From assembly GCA_030248215.1 (NCBI GenBank), contig JASANG010001857.1:1-64000 (forward strand): DNA of 64,000 nt. Reading direction: 5' to 3'. The stretch comes from Enoplolaimus lenunculus (Eukaryota > Nematoda > Enoplea > Enoplida > Thoracostomopsidae). Numbering within the stretch: position 1 is the stretch's first letter; every line of letters starts with the position of its first letter. Position numbers and translations under genes: made by a program. The notes under the pieces were generated by a model. The model did no database searches and had not been told where the DNA came from. It saw only the letters and a list, made by a program, of their open reading frames with translations. Positions 35,583 to 46,500 of this stretch are shown here, in pieces.

Positions 35583-35647
35583 AAGATAATTCGCCGCCGG
35601 ACAGCAAATTGGTGGTCGACTAGTTGTTGGGTGGCGAATTGTCTAAT
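35583..35647. mobile_element. short MITE, family F (copy F4)
   Basis: About 65 bp: AGATAATTCGCCGCCGGACA facing TGTTGGGTGGCGAATTGTCT with little between. It looks like a deletion derivative in which the two ends of family F are almost joined. Confidence 0.5.
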
Positions 35648-36231
35648 TCCTTTTATTTCAGACACGGTGCTGTGCCAAAAGTAGCCACAAGCATACTTAA
35701 GCCACCGTGATTCAAAAACAAACGCTGCTTCACATCAACGTTTATCTCTTAATCAGTTCATAAATATATCACTAAATCGCTCGTATTGCACTGTACCCGA
35801 CCTTTAACAATCACTCCGCCCAAATGTGGGAAATTTCAATTTCAACTGCCAACATTTGCAACTTCTCTTAGCCGGAATGCACTTTCGATTCTTGAAACGT
35901 TCTCCCACACAGGCTTCGGCTTTAAGCTCAGACGCAAGCTTATGCATAGGTTTCGAAAAAAGCTTGCCTATGCAAGAAGATAATCTGAATCTAAGCTTAA
36001 GTCTACCCGGAACTATTGTCGACTAACCACAAAACCGTAGTGACTTCTCACACATTTGAACCGGAACCCGGAATAATTAATAGAGGGAGCAAGGAAAAAT
36101 TAGCTTAAAAACTCTAAATGTTGTTGAGTCGAACTACACTAGGCTCATAAATGCCAGCAGAACAATCTCCGGCTTCCATTACCCGTCCATATCGTTTCGA
36201 AACTTAAATTCGGTACCTAACCACTGTTGTT

Positions 36232-36966
36232 TCAATCGGCTTTGACTTTGAACCATCGTTTTAGCACAACCGGACTAAGCGACGCTAAAGCGCAAGCTCC
36301 AATCGCCACGATATTCTTCACGGTTAAAACAGGATTTGAACCGGTTAATTTTAAAAGCGTTCTACCAGCTTGAACAAACAACACAGACGGCGGAGCGACA
36401 CCAAAGAACGTACCCAGCGCAAATACACCTAAAGGAACATCAATCACTGGTGACGCAAGATTGATGAACCAGTTTGGCAGCAACGGAGTCATCCGTAGAA
36501 ACAACATATAATAGAATAGATTGTCTCGCTGCTTAGCAACTTGTGTCGACCATGCGTCAAGTCGCTCCGGGCAATAATGCAACACGATTGGTCTGCCAAC
36601 AATTGCCGACAACAAATAACATATCGACGCACCAAACGCTGAGCAAGTACACACCAACGAAAGTGCCAGCGGGAATGTGAACAAATATCCGGACAGAATG
36701 CTTAAAAATATTGAGCCAGGAATAGCGAATGATTGAAGAAATATATACACTAACGCCACACCGCCTAGGACACTGTAGAAATGATCATCTTTGTACTGCG
36801 ACAAAACACGACCAAGTTGTTTAGCGTGCTCAATGTTTTTCGGAACACGCAGATGTACTTTTTCGTCTGGTTTTAACGCCGGGAATGTTGAATAGAGCAA
36901 ACAAAGCGACGCCAATGAAACAGTGAATATGCCAAACAGAATCGCAAGTGATGTTTTAGTATTCAT
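36232..36966 (-). CDS. TMEM41B: TMEM41B (Stasimon), ER lipid scramblase, intronless
   Basis: 244 residues in a single exon from ATG 36966 (MNTKTSLAIL) to TGA at 36232-36234. TMEM41B is a multi-pass ER protein of the VTT/DedA family that scrambles phospholipids and is needed for autophagosome and lipoprotein formation. The N-terminal helix (AILFGIFTVSLASLCLLYS) is followed by a charged segment (LGRVLSQYKDDHFYSVL). The VTT core is strongly matched: SFAIPGSIFLSILSGYLF, FPLALSLVC, SAFGASICYLLS, VGRP, then FLRMTPLLPNWFINLASPVI, VPLGVFALGTFFGVAPPSV and QAG. A last helix and a lysine-rich tail (KRWFKVKAD) follow. It is shorter than the human protein mainly at the N-terminus. The absence of introns next to multi-intron neighbours could mean ancestral intron loss or a retrocopy. 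The frame is fully intact. Confidence 0.93.
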   Translation of the reverse strand: MNTKTSLAILFGIFTVSLASLCLLYSTFPALKPDEKVHLRVPKNIEHAKQLGRVLSQYKDDHFYSVLGGVALVYIFLQSFAIPGSIFLSILSGYLFTFPLALSLVCTCSAFGASICYLLSAIVGRPIVLHYCPERLDAWSTQVAKQRDNLFYYMLFLRMTPLLPNWFINLASPVIDVPLGVFALGTFFGVAPPSVLFVQAGRTLLKLTGSNPVLTVKNIVAIGACALASLSPVVLKRWFKVKAD

Positions 36967-39130
36967 CAGTGACAAAAATTTTAAATGGTACTAGATTTAC
37001 GATATTATGCAACTGATATATAGCATTATAGTGGAAAATATCAAGCTAAAGAGTAAAAATGAATGCATAAACCGAAAATTTTGATGATAGTTGGATATGT
37101 AATGATTTATAAAATGAGCTAGTAATTTTTTGCTTGGCTTAGACTTAGGCATATTTTCATTCTTACGCTTTTGACTTAAGAATATGCTTATATTACTGTT
37201 CCCCCATTGTTCAAAAGCAAAGGTTAACTCGCGTTACCGCATTTTCAAAATTTAGAAGAAAAAATACAAATGCAAATGTTCCTAAATTTTGGATGAATTT
37301 CGTCAGTTTTATCTCAAATACCGCAATTTCGGCATGCTGTATTGAAAAATTAACCCCAAAGTGTCAGAACACAGCCGTAACATCAGTATAAGCATGTTGC
37401 TAACCTAATCCTAAGCGGAAGGATGAGCTTATACCTAAGCCTAAAAGCAGAAAAATAGGCGAAGCTTAAGCTTACTCAAATAGAATACCGCGAAAAAAAA
37501 CGCTTCACCCCTGATCTATTAATTTACCAAAAATATTTATGACCAAACTATGAGCATATCGATTTTTGCCGGAATCGAATATCTGGCTACACCTTGGAAC
37601 ATACTGCTAATATAAGAGATTAACGGAAGAGAAATCAGAGAGCTGAAGTCGGACAAATTCAATTGGAACAGGGGGTGCAGTGTAAATAACTCACTTAGTA
37701 AAATATTAATTTGCTAAATCTTAATCATACTCAACGAATAACATATATTGGGTTAACATACAAAACCACTACCCACGAGTTATACCCTAGCACAGCACTG
37801 GGTGAACACAACGCGGTAGTTAACAACGCTCAAACTTAGCAGCAAGAACCGCCTAGTTTGGAACAAAAGTGTACTCGGAATCAATAACAGTCAGTCAGCA
37901 GAAACTTTAATGAAGCCATTTTATACAATAACAAAGCTTGAAACGGAGACCGTATTAATACAAAACAAGAATGCACTGTACTTCGAACAACAAAAAGGGC
38001 GTTGCCAAGTGAAGTTATGAGCTAAATCCACCTTCTGATTTTGTCCACAAGTTTATGTAAGTTTTGCAGTCGGGCACCAGAATCCAGCCACCCTCGAAAT
38101 TATTTGTGAAATATAACCCCCTTTTCGAAATCCTAGTACTACGTCCACAAATAACATTGAACTTAAAACACATGTGCATACAAATTCATATTAAATAAAG
38201 CACTCAACAGTACTACACAACTCACGTTGATGCTTTCATTTCTGACCGCTGAAACACATAGCTAACATTGTTGTTAAGTTTTTTATTATATATGGGTTTT
38301 AATTTGTAACATAATATTTATAAACATCATGCTGAATTAATTCTCAAAAAAACGATTGTTAGTCGATAAAATGTCCACACATCAAAAATAGGCCAAACAA
38401 GATATTTCAGTCATCCACAGCTCTCACAATACTTTTTTACCGTGCACATGACACAAGCTAACCAAAAATAACGCCGCAACAAGCTCTACGAGGCTGTTAA
38501 GTAAAACTCGTAATCCGAACATTACGAATATTAAATTCGAAACACTGTTAAAGTGTTGCAAACCATTTGATAACACACTAGTTTCTAACAGTCTCAGATT
38601 ATGAATACGGCGTATTACTGAATAATTCAATACTGGACGTCGAAACTTATACTACAGTGGAAACAAAAGATTAACACGTTCTAGCGTTCACAAACAAAAG
38701 TGAGTTTTGCCAATGAAAATCACGATCCACAATATGAATAACGCCGCAGCGACCTTGTACCGGCTTGTTCGATATTAAGCGAGCTCATATACCGAATGCC
38801 GATTGCCAGACAAGAACAAAATCAACAACAAACCATGTATATATACACAGCCAATCATTCCCAAATCAAACTCACCAATTTGGTTTTCCTCAAACTGGCT
38901 TAAAACACAAACAACAGAACTTCCTTTTTTCAATTTTGCAATCTTACCCAACTATTATAAAACATTTTGAGCGAAAAACGTATAAAATGGTAAACATTGC
39001 AATTTTGAATTTACTCTGCAAATCAACGGTTTGTCAACAAAACCAATTTGTTCAGGATGCTCAAGTTCGGAACAGAAGAGGCATGTATCTCGCGTAACAT
39101 ATAAATTCCGTTATTAAAGTTGTGGGTTCA
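36967..39130. other. non-coding, decayed family B pieces
   Basis: Around 37120-37200 and 37360-37520 there are fragments like the family B core (TAATCCTAAGCGGAAGGATG-AGCTTA, AAGCTTAAGCTTACTC), but no paired ends. A 68-codon minus frame at 38424-38630 looks hydrophobic but has no start, acceptor or family support. Confidence 0.35.
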
Positions 39131-39131
39131 A

Positions 39132-39137
39132 TTTATT
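39132..39137 (-). promoter_or_regulatory. polyadenylation signal AATAAA
   Basis: AATAAA on the minus strand 59 nt after the stop codon of the coiled-coil gene, a normal distance for 3' end formation. Confidence 0.55.
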
Positions 39138-39195
39138 TCACCTATTCATTTTAAACTAGCTATCACATTAATCAGCTCATCGTCAGCAAAAACCG

Positions 39196-39831
39196 TTATG
39201 CGTCTGTTGCGGCAATCAATTTCTCTATCGATCCACTAAGGCGTTCAATTTGTGACTCGAGGATGCTGACTTTACGATTAAGCTTCGCTTGCTCATCCAT
39301 TAACCCATTCACAATTCCGTTACATTGCTCAACATCACTGTATATGTGATTATTTTCATCTCGCAGCAGTAGTTCGGTCCTTTCAAGTACAAAGCTACAC
39401 CGGCCTAAAAGCGAAAATAAAAATAAGAAGAAATTCATTGCTATATATAAAGAACATAAAATTGCATATTTTGTAGTATCTTTCAACTGAATGATGCAAT
39501 AACCAAAGCTAAACTTTGAATGAGACTCGAACAATCAACCATTTACATAGTTTTCATTTAGCCAAGTTTAATCTGAGCAATCCCTAACATATAGTTGTGT
39601 TAAGTAGTTAACTAGTGTAAATGTAAAAAACAACATAACGTACTTCCAATTAGTGGTCAGCTAACACAAATGTTCTATAAACTCATAACAAGACTGACCT
39701 TTTCCTTCGTTAACAAAATGTGGACACAATTTGCGTTCTAAACAGTAGCGTTCCACCTGTTTTTGTAACGGTGGCAATATCTGTTTCAGTCGTTCTACAT
39801 TCTTCGCATTACAACTGTTGGTATCACACAT
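39196..39831 (-). CDS. small coiled-coil protein, two exons, unrecognised
   Basis: Exons 39831-39699 and 39404-39196 join through GAAAAG|GTCAGT and CGCTTTTAG|GCCGG in phase 1, giving 113 residues. A start 14 codons upstream (39873) is possible but would add a hydrophobic leader. Residues 1-44 carry four cysteines (MCDTNSCN, VERYCLERKLCPHF). Residues 46-113 are heptad-like and predicted coiled coil (VNGLMDEQAKLNRKVSILES, IERLSGSIEKLIAATDA). There is no membrane segment. Size and layout recall small subunits of kinetochore, BLOC/BORC or cytoskeletal complexes, but I cannot assign it to any of them. An AATAAA follows the stop at a suitable distance. The agreement of phase and frame makes it a real gene. 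Confidence 0.72.
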
Positions 39832-40160
39832 TATGGCGTGCTGCGCATTTAAATAAAAAACAATAACCAGCACTTCGTTTATGAAACTGAATTGCTGGTT
39901 TTATTACATGTGATACAAATATTTATTAAATTTTGATGTGAAATTACAGAAATCAAAGAATGCCGATTAGCTGTTTTATTGATTACAGTTTCACTACGAA
40001 TCTCGTTGCAATCTTTAGGAATAAAAATTAAAATTTGACCAACTCAGTCCAAATAGAATCGATAGGGAACTTAGCTGAAAAAGCAGATATGCGGGGTGGT
40101 TTCAAACTAGTGGCCATCTGATCACTACTCAGGTTGTATAGCACTATGAAACGCTGCCGC
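39832..40160. other. non-coding spacer
   Basis: Presumed promoter side of the coiled-coil gene. No element identified. Confidence 0.3.
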
Positions 40161-40260
40161 CTCGACAGGTGCGTATGTTGCCATGCCGGGTAGCATACAC
40201 TACATGGACAAGCATATACATTATGCTTATATATCGCAGTATTCAACAAGGTTGTCAAAC

Positions 40261-40317
40261 CAAGTATATTCGCAGTTCTTCGAAGAAAGGGGTCGTCCCG
40301 ACCGTGCAGTTCTGACA
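40261..40317 (+). repeat. isolated tail of the SINE-like repeat
   Basis: TATATTCGCAGTTCTTCGAA then GGGGTCGTCCCGACC-GTGCAGTTCTGACA, the same tail as at 27960 and 40671, without the tRNA-like core. It shows that the tail itself is dispersed and may belong to a longer parent element. A weaker piece (GTCGTGCAGACCGTGCAGTT) lies at 40913-40943. Confidence 0.7.
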
Positions 40318-40414
40318 TTAAGGTCCCACCGAAACGGGCGCTGTAAATTGCAGGCACATGGATTCGGAGCAGTTTGGATTCGCGGTCCGGGGCGACCGCC
40401 TAAAGAAGGGGGAA

Positions 40415-40671
40415 TGTGAGTATACGCGGTGTAACTTGTGTATGTGCAGAGTGTGTAATGTTAAGACACATACATACTCGTGCACATATAGCACCAGAGG
40501 ACATTACGATATCGGCCGCGTGGTGTAATGGGTAGCGCGCTTGACTCGCGAGCGAGAGGTCCGATGTTCCATTTCCGGCTTGGCCATGTGTTTCGGAGAA
40601 ATTTAGGGGGAAACCATGTATATTCAGAGTACTTCGAAGAAAGGGGTCGTCCCGGTCTTGCAGTTCTGACA
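40415..40671 (+). repeat. SINE-like repeat with tRNA-like core (copy 2)
   Basis: Same leader, core and tail order as 27711-27960, with a 5-bp difference after TATACGCGG and scattered substitutions. It follows directly on a partial copy's tail region (40261-40414), so two members lie in tandem. Confidence 0.8.
40514..40586 (+). pseudogene. tRNA-like core, copy 2
   Basis: GGCCGCGTGGTGTAATGGGT start and the CTCGCGA anticodon loop are kept, but the B box is damaged (ATGTTCCATTTCC) and the acceptor end (CTTGGCCA) no longer pairs fully. This supports a SINE relic and not a gene. Confidence 0.6.
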
Positions 40672-41051
40672 GGCCGTCATTCTATTAACCTTTTTCGACA
40701 GCTTGCCGTGTCCAAGCGCGACTATTTACTATTTACCACTACGTTCACGGCGCATCACCCATGTCAATCTACATAGGAGGATTTAGGGGATCCTAACACC
40801 TTTCACGGTTGGTGTACGTAAACTAGTGACTGCATAAACTAGTGACTGCAATACATGTGCACGTAGACCGGAATATAAAGCTGTTGCAATGGACCACATA
40901 GTATACGGGTAACAAGGGTCGTGCAGACCGTGCAGTTCCCACAGGAGAACTCACACTCTACGGGTCATTAAGAGAAAACTCTTCTACAACTACGCCATAC
41001 AACACGTCTCTACAACAGCTGTTATCCTCGATGGTATGTCAGAAAGAATGC

Positions 41052-41195
41052 TGCCGGCAACCATACACTTCGGTGGACAAACACAAATCTTATGCTGATA
41101 CCACCACCTCTTTGAAGTTGATTCATGAATTTTTGCCGGCAAGCATACACTTCAGTGGACAAGCTCTTTGAAGTTAATTTACAAATTTGAAGAAT
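41052..41195. repeat. direct duplication, about 82 bp
   Basis: TGCCGGCAACCATACACTTC-GGTGGACAA starts at 41052 and recurs at 41134 with TCTTTGAAGTT-GATT in both copies. No transposon ends. Confidence 0.65.
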
Positions 41196-41199
41196 ACAG

Positions 41200-42530
41200 A
41201 AAAATTCGTGAATCAAGTAAAGTTCTAGCCTCAATATTGACTTGTCTTCGTGCCAGCACCGCATACGTTCGTGTTTGTTATTGTCCAACAAACTGAAGTG
41301 TCAAAATTTAACGAAATGGCTGCAACCATCAAACAATCAAGCCCGTACGCCACGCCAACTCCTTGTATATTCGTCAAAAAATAAAAAAGAACTTTTTCGT
41401 GCAAACTAGCTAAGTCGTTTTTGCGGTTTTTCATAAAACGCTCGTGATTATTTAGACTTTATTATGAAATGTGGTGTAGATCTGTAAACCTTTAACGAAT
41501 CCTTAAACAGTCGCTGCTTTATGAAATTGACATACAGTGCTTTACCATAAGGATTTCAAAAAGTCTAACAAATGTAAAGCCCCAAGGTAATAAAATAAAT
41601 GCGCCGTCCACTTTTCCACCGCCGTGTGAAATTTCACATCGACAACCAACGCCTGACTAGCGATAGCATTCCAAAATTGTTTAGAAAACAGGTGCATTTT
41701 TTGAAAACAATAGTAGCCGTCGAAGTTAAATTATTGTAATAAAACGAAGATTTACTACATCGAAATGTGTTTAACTTCTGCTGTAGAAGGCACATGTTAT
41801 TGAAAAAATCTAAAATTCCAAACTGCTGTGGAAAAAGTGCACGGCTCATAATGATTTCAAATTAATTTTTAAATGCCAATATCAAACTTGGTTAAAACGT
41901 TTAGAAAATCAAATTAAGAAACTACGGGATACACTCGACTCCGCGGTGTTCACGACAGCGTAAAAAACAACTTGTCGTGCGTTTTAAGCTTTAATAATGT
42001 AAAAATACTGCAATAACTTTTACCCTTTCGCACACATGTATTTTTTCGTTATAGAATTTTCCATGTAGTCACACTGCATTGGATAGATTAGGCTGCATAA
42101 AAAATTCTTTAGAAAACACCTCATCCTAGGAAAAACTACTTATAACAACATATTGCAGATATCGGCTAAAACGAACTAACAATCATTTTTACTACCTAAT
42201 TTCGCCGCGAATATTTCACCTGAATGAATCAAGTCATCAGCATATTATGCGCGCATACCAAGTCAACCGTTTTTATACCGATAAAATCTGTTTACCTCCG
42301 AGTTTGTAAATAATTTTACTTCACTTCATATATAAATCAGTTTGCCAAAATGATTCCGTCACTTAAACGAAACTGCAAGTTTACTGAAGCTTTCTAAGTA
42401 TTGCTTTCGATGGTATACTTGTGATTTTTTCTACTGGTATATTCAGCCGGTCAGACAATAACAATCGGAATCGTATGTCTTCCATGTGAATGCTGCACTA
42501 GTCTTTTTAAATGCTTATTGTCGAAATATT
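41200..42530. other. non-coding, nothing recognised
   Basis: AT-rich interval with no supported feature. Confidence 0.3.
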
Positions 42531-42790
42531 AGCCGAAGCTTTAACCCATTTTTTACCATTAAGCAAGCTTGGCATTCACTGTCTTGGTCCATGTTAATGA
42601 TAACAGTCTTCCTATTCACTTATTAACCTTACCCCAAACCTAAGCCGAAGCTTTAACCCATTTTTTACCATTAAGCAAGCTTGGCATTCACTGTCTTGGT
42701 CCATGTTAATGATAACAGTCTTTCTATCCACTTATAAACCTTACTCCAAACCTAAGCCGAAGTTTTAACCGATAGCCGTGTTCTTACGTA
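42531..42790 (+). repeat. tandem duplication, 112-bp unit
   Basis: Unit AGCCGAAGCTTTAACCCATT begins at 42531, 42643 and (partly) 42755. The two full copies differ at only a few positions. Each ends CCAAACCTA, so the joints fall in CCTAAGCC words like those of family B. Confidence 0.85.
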
Positions 42791-42914
42791 AGGCAATAGA
42801 ACAGTGAGCCGCCACACGTTTTCAAACAAAAGATGATTGAAATCTACTGCTATGAAGTTTTCTACAGCGTACGCCTAGATGTAAAACCTAAAACACTGGT
42901 CTAATAAGTGCCCA

Positions 42915-43405
42915 TGTCACAGGTGCATTTTCCCCCCGTCAAGTCTTCCCCCCGGAAAAATCCCCTAGGTGCAATTTTCCCCCCGGAAAATTTCATCTAG
43001 TTGCATTTTTTCCACAGAAAAATCCATCTAGGTGTATTTTCCTCCGGAAAAAACCGACCTAGGTGCATTTTTTCAGCGGAAAAAATCCAACTAGGTGTAT
43101 TTTGCGCCCGGAAAAATTCCATCGAAGTCCGTTTTGCAAACCAAGGATTACACTAAATGCGAGTGTACTATATTGTAACGCATGTATAGTGGAAAGCAAA
43201 TGAGCTATTGCTAACATTTCTCAGTCTGTAGCCCAAATTCCATTATCATTTAATGCTAATATTCCCAAGTGCATTTCCCTGGTATGTATCAAGTTGGATT
43301 ATTCCGGGGGAAAATGCACCTAGGTGGATTTTTCCAGGGGGAAAATTGCCCCTAGGCGGATTTTTCCGGCGAGAAAATGGACGGGGGGAAAATGAACCTG
43401 TGACA
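42915..43405. mobile_element. MITE with inverted minisatellite arms (family P)
   Basis: The ends are inverse copies: TGTCACAGGTGCATTTTCCC-CCCGTC on the left and, reversed, TGTCACAGGTTCATTTTCCC-CCCGTC on the right. Each arm contains several copies of a motif of roughly 35 bp, CTAGGTGCATTTTCCCCCGG, running in opposite directions, around a unique centre (43130-43290). TSD uncertain. The element ends about 100 bp from the stop codon of the Hint gene, on its 3' side. Confidence 0.75.
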
Positions 43406-43510
43406 CCCTGTCTTCCTGTCTCCCAAATGGACATGTCCTCATATTTAACAAAGATCGCAATCTTTATCGTCATAATGTCTTTCAAGACGGATTTGACATT
43501 TTTCTCAATT

Positions 43511-46500
43511 TCAAGCATTTTTAAAACACGTTCCTCCAGCATCACTATAGCTAATCCGGCCGGCAAGCGATTCAACCCAGCTCCAGATAGCTGGCATGCT
43601 CAGCTGTTGAAACATCGCTTCCAAATGTTGCCCTGCATTTGGCGGAAGATACGACAGCGAAGCGAAAACGTTGTGAGCAAGGCGATGACTGTCAAGTTGT
43701 GAGTAACATGACGCAGCAATACCGTTGACAAGTATGTTACCCTCGGCTGTGATTGGGCTGTACAGCCCGACGGCATGAACTCGCGTTATTGATGTTATTT
43801 TGTCGAGCTCAACACGGAATCGTTCTGTTTGTCGCCGTGCTACGTAGAGACAGTTACCTACCTGAAAAATGGAACTTGTTTACTTTCTTTCACACTTTTA
43901 ATGACAAAAGTTCCCCCTACACTACTGTATTAAATTTTTCTAAAAGCTTGGCTTAGGCTTAGGCTGAGTCCTTAGGTTTTAGCCCAAATGTAAGCCGATT
44001 TCATTAATCCAATCAATATGTGTGTAGACGTTTTGTGAATGAAAGCAAAAGTAAATTGAAAAAAAATAGAATTTTTTCGACACAAGATTGTGTGCTAATT
44101 TTACCTATAAAATTATTTATGTCAACAACCTCTATAGAATGAAAATAAAATTTATTTGTATCGATTTGAGAACCAGAATCATAAGTTTTAGACGCTTCTT
44201 TCCGATTTCAAAACATTTCACCGGGTTGCGTTATCATTTTAACACTGCTCACAGTGTCTGTGTTACTCATTTATTATTTGTATTTAGTTGCTCATAGTAT
44301 ACTCTATGAATTAAAATGTTATAGACACTAACTGAGATTTTTTCCATTAAAGTTTTCCAATATAAAATTATGCTTAACAATCAAAACCAACCTTTAAATA
44401 TTTGGCCATAACCGACCCAGAATACTTGAACGCTTGATCCCAGCAATGCTTCGAACGAAAAACGATATGTTCCGGCGTTAATCGCAGCTCGAATCCTAGC
44501 CGAGTAGAAATATGCAAAATCTCACGCGATTCGCTATTTTGGCCGTGCAACTGGTACAACACTGGCGAGTAGATAAGGGACCCATTTTGCGCAACAGCAA
44601 GAACTTCATCACTTTGCTCGTGATTGGCTGTTTCAAAACGAACAGTTTTGATTGGTTGACGACCTCGACGCCGTGTGATCACCGTATCGTCGCCCGAAAA
44701 ACACGAGCCACTAGAATTAGTTCCGTTCAACTTTGGAATAAAGTTATCAAAATCAACTCCGAAAAAGCTGCCAATTTTAAATCCGTCGCCTATTAGTCGA
44801 TTTGGATTAGAGTTTCCTTTGTTCGGGTTTGTCTGGTTCACGGTGAGAATGTCTGGGCCAGATGGTTGTACCGCTTGTCCAGAATTGTTGTTAGTTGAAT
44901 CAGTATCCGGACTGCCACCGGATGATGCACCTTGGAAACTTACAGGTGTGCTATTGTCCTGGTAAGGAGTAGTACCTTGTTTAAGACCGACAGGAGGTAA
45001 CGTGTACTGAAATATTGTATTCGTTGTGCCTATATGAAAAGGCGTGGGTTGACTTAGCTGAGATTGTTGATCAGCGGCAGGATTAGCCCCAACGGATGCA
45101 CCACCGCTTGGGTTAATTGGGCTAAGGAAGTTTGGCGTACTGGTATCGAATGGTGGATCTGTAGACGAAACATCGGAAAATTGTTGAAAAGAAGTTTTCA
45201 GGTTATCATGCGGATCTAAAACCGAGAACATTTGTTGCGTGTAAACTACATAAAGGTGTAGGAAATGATAGAATATACAAGCGAAATCATTCAAGTACGA
45301 GGTGCAAGGCAGCGAGAGACGGGGACACTATTTTGAGTCTATGAACAAACAAAACCTTCTGAGCCCATAAACGGAAAGAGCCGAAATTTACTCAACACCA
45401 TAAACGTCTACTATCCTGAATAGATTGAGTGCGCGCATGCTTCCTAGCCATATACCAAGGGTGGTGATAAGAAGGGTGATAATTCTCGCCTCCCCTTTGG
45501 TCCCAGCCAACGAAACTTTTTGTCTAATTTGTGTGTTTTGGTCGGTAGTCTGAAAAATGTTAAAAAAATTTGCGCTTTGCGAATATTAACTAAACAGACT
45601 TATGGTTGCATTTTCAGCGTGTAATCAATTGGTTTTCAAACTCCCCTGTGAAAAAAGTAGACTAACTGCGGGGTCTTTTCGGTTATTCCCCCGCCCTCCT
45701 GCTCAAACATTTTTGTATTTCGAAAACTGTTACATATTTGAGCTTCTCACGACCTTATCTAATCATTCCACGACCAAATTTAGATTTTTGAAGAAGTTGA
45801 GTACTTAAGGTCCCAAGGACCAAAGTCGCCCTTTGGCATCCAAAAATTGTTTTGTTACAACGTTAGACAAAATATGCGCCATTCGACGCAGTCTGCGGAG
45901 CTGAGTCCAACTGTGTTAAATTTTCGACATTCAAACCTCTGGTTAAGGAGTTATGGTAAAATAACTCATTTGACACCAGCCCAAATCTTTTGTTAGTGTG
46001 ACAAGTCAATTATTTGACCAGAACTCGTTAGCCAGACGTTTGATTGCAGAAAATACGACACAGCTGAACTACGCATCGAATGGCATATAATTACTCTAAC
46101 TTCCTAACAAAAAAGTTTAGGGCCAAGGGGAACCTTGAGACCTTAACTAATCAGCATTTTCAAAAGTTCAAAATTGGGGTGCGGGATACCAGTGGATATT
46201 ATGAGAAGCTCAATTATGCAAATATTTTTAAAATCCAACCGTCTTTGGGCAAACGCTAATCGGCAATCTTGTATCTATTTAAGTGCATCTTACCGGATTT
46301 TTGGTAGTTAATATCAACTGGAGATACGGCATCATAAAATATCGGCGAACGAACTGAAAGCATATAATGACAGTTTCACACAAGAATGGCAGGCCCGTAG
46401 CCAGCTCACCTTGGTAGGGGAACTAAAAAATTGTTAGGAGGGGCATTCAATGGTTTTTAATGACTTGCAAACAAGGTTGAAAATTTTTTAGAGGGAGCTA

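Noticed and set aside
38424-38630. Hydrophobic 68-codon minus-strand frame
   Set aside because: No acceptor, no upstream exon and no conserved pattern. Likely chance in AT-rich DNA.
43253-43702. 149-codon plus-strand frame
   Set aside because: It spans the family P element and the antisense of the last Hint exon, which has clear Hedgehog-type motifs on the other strand.
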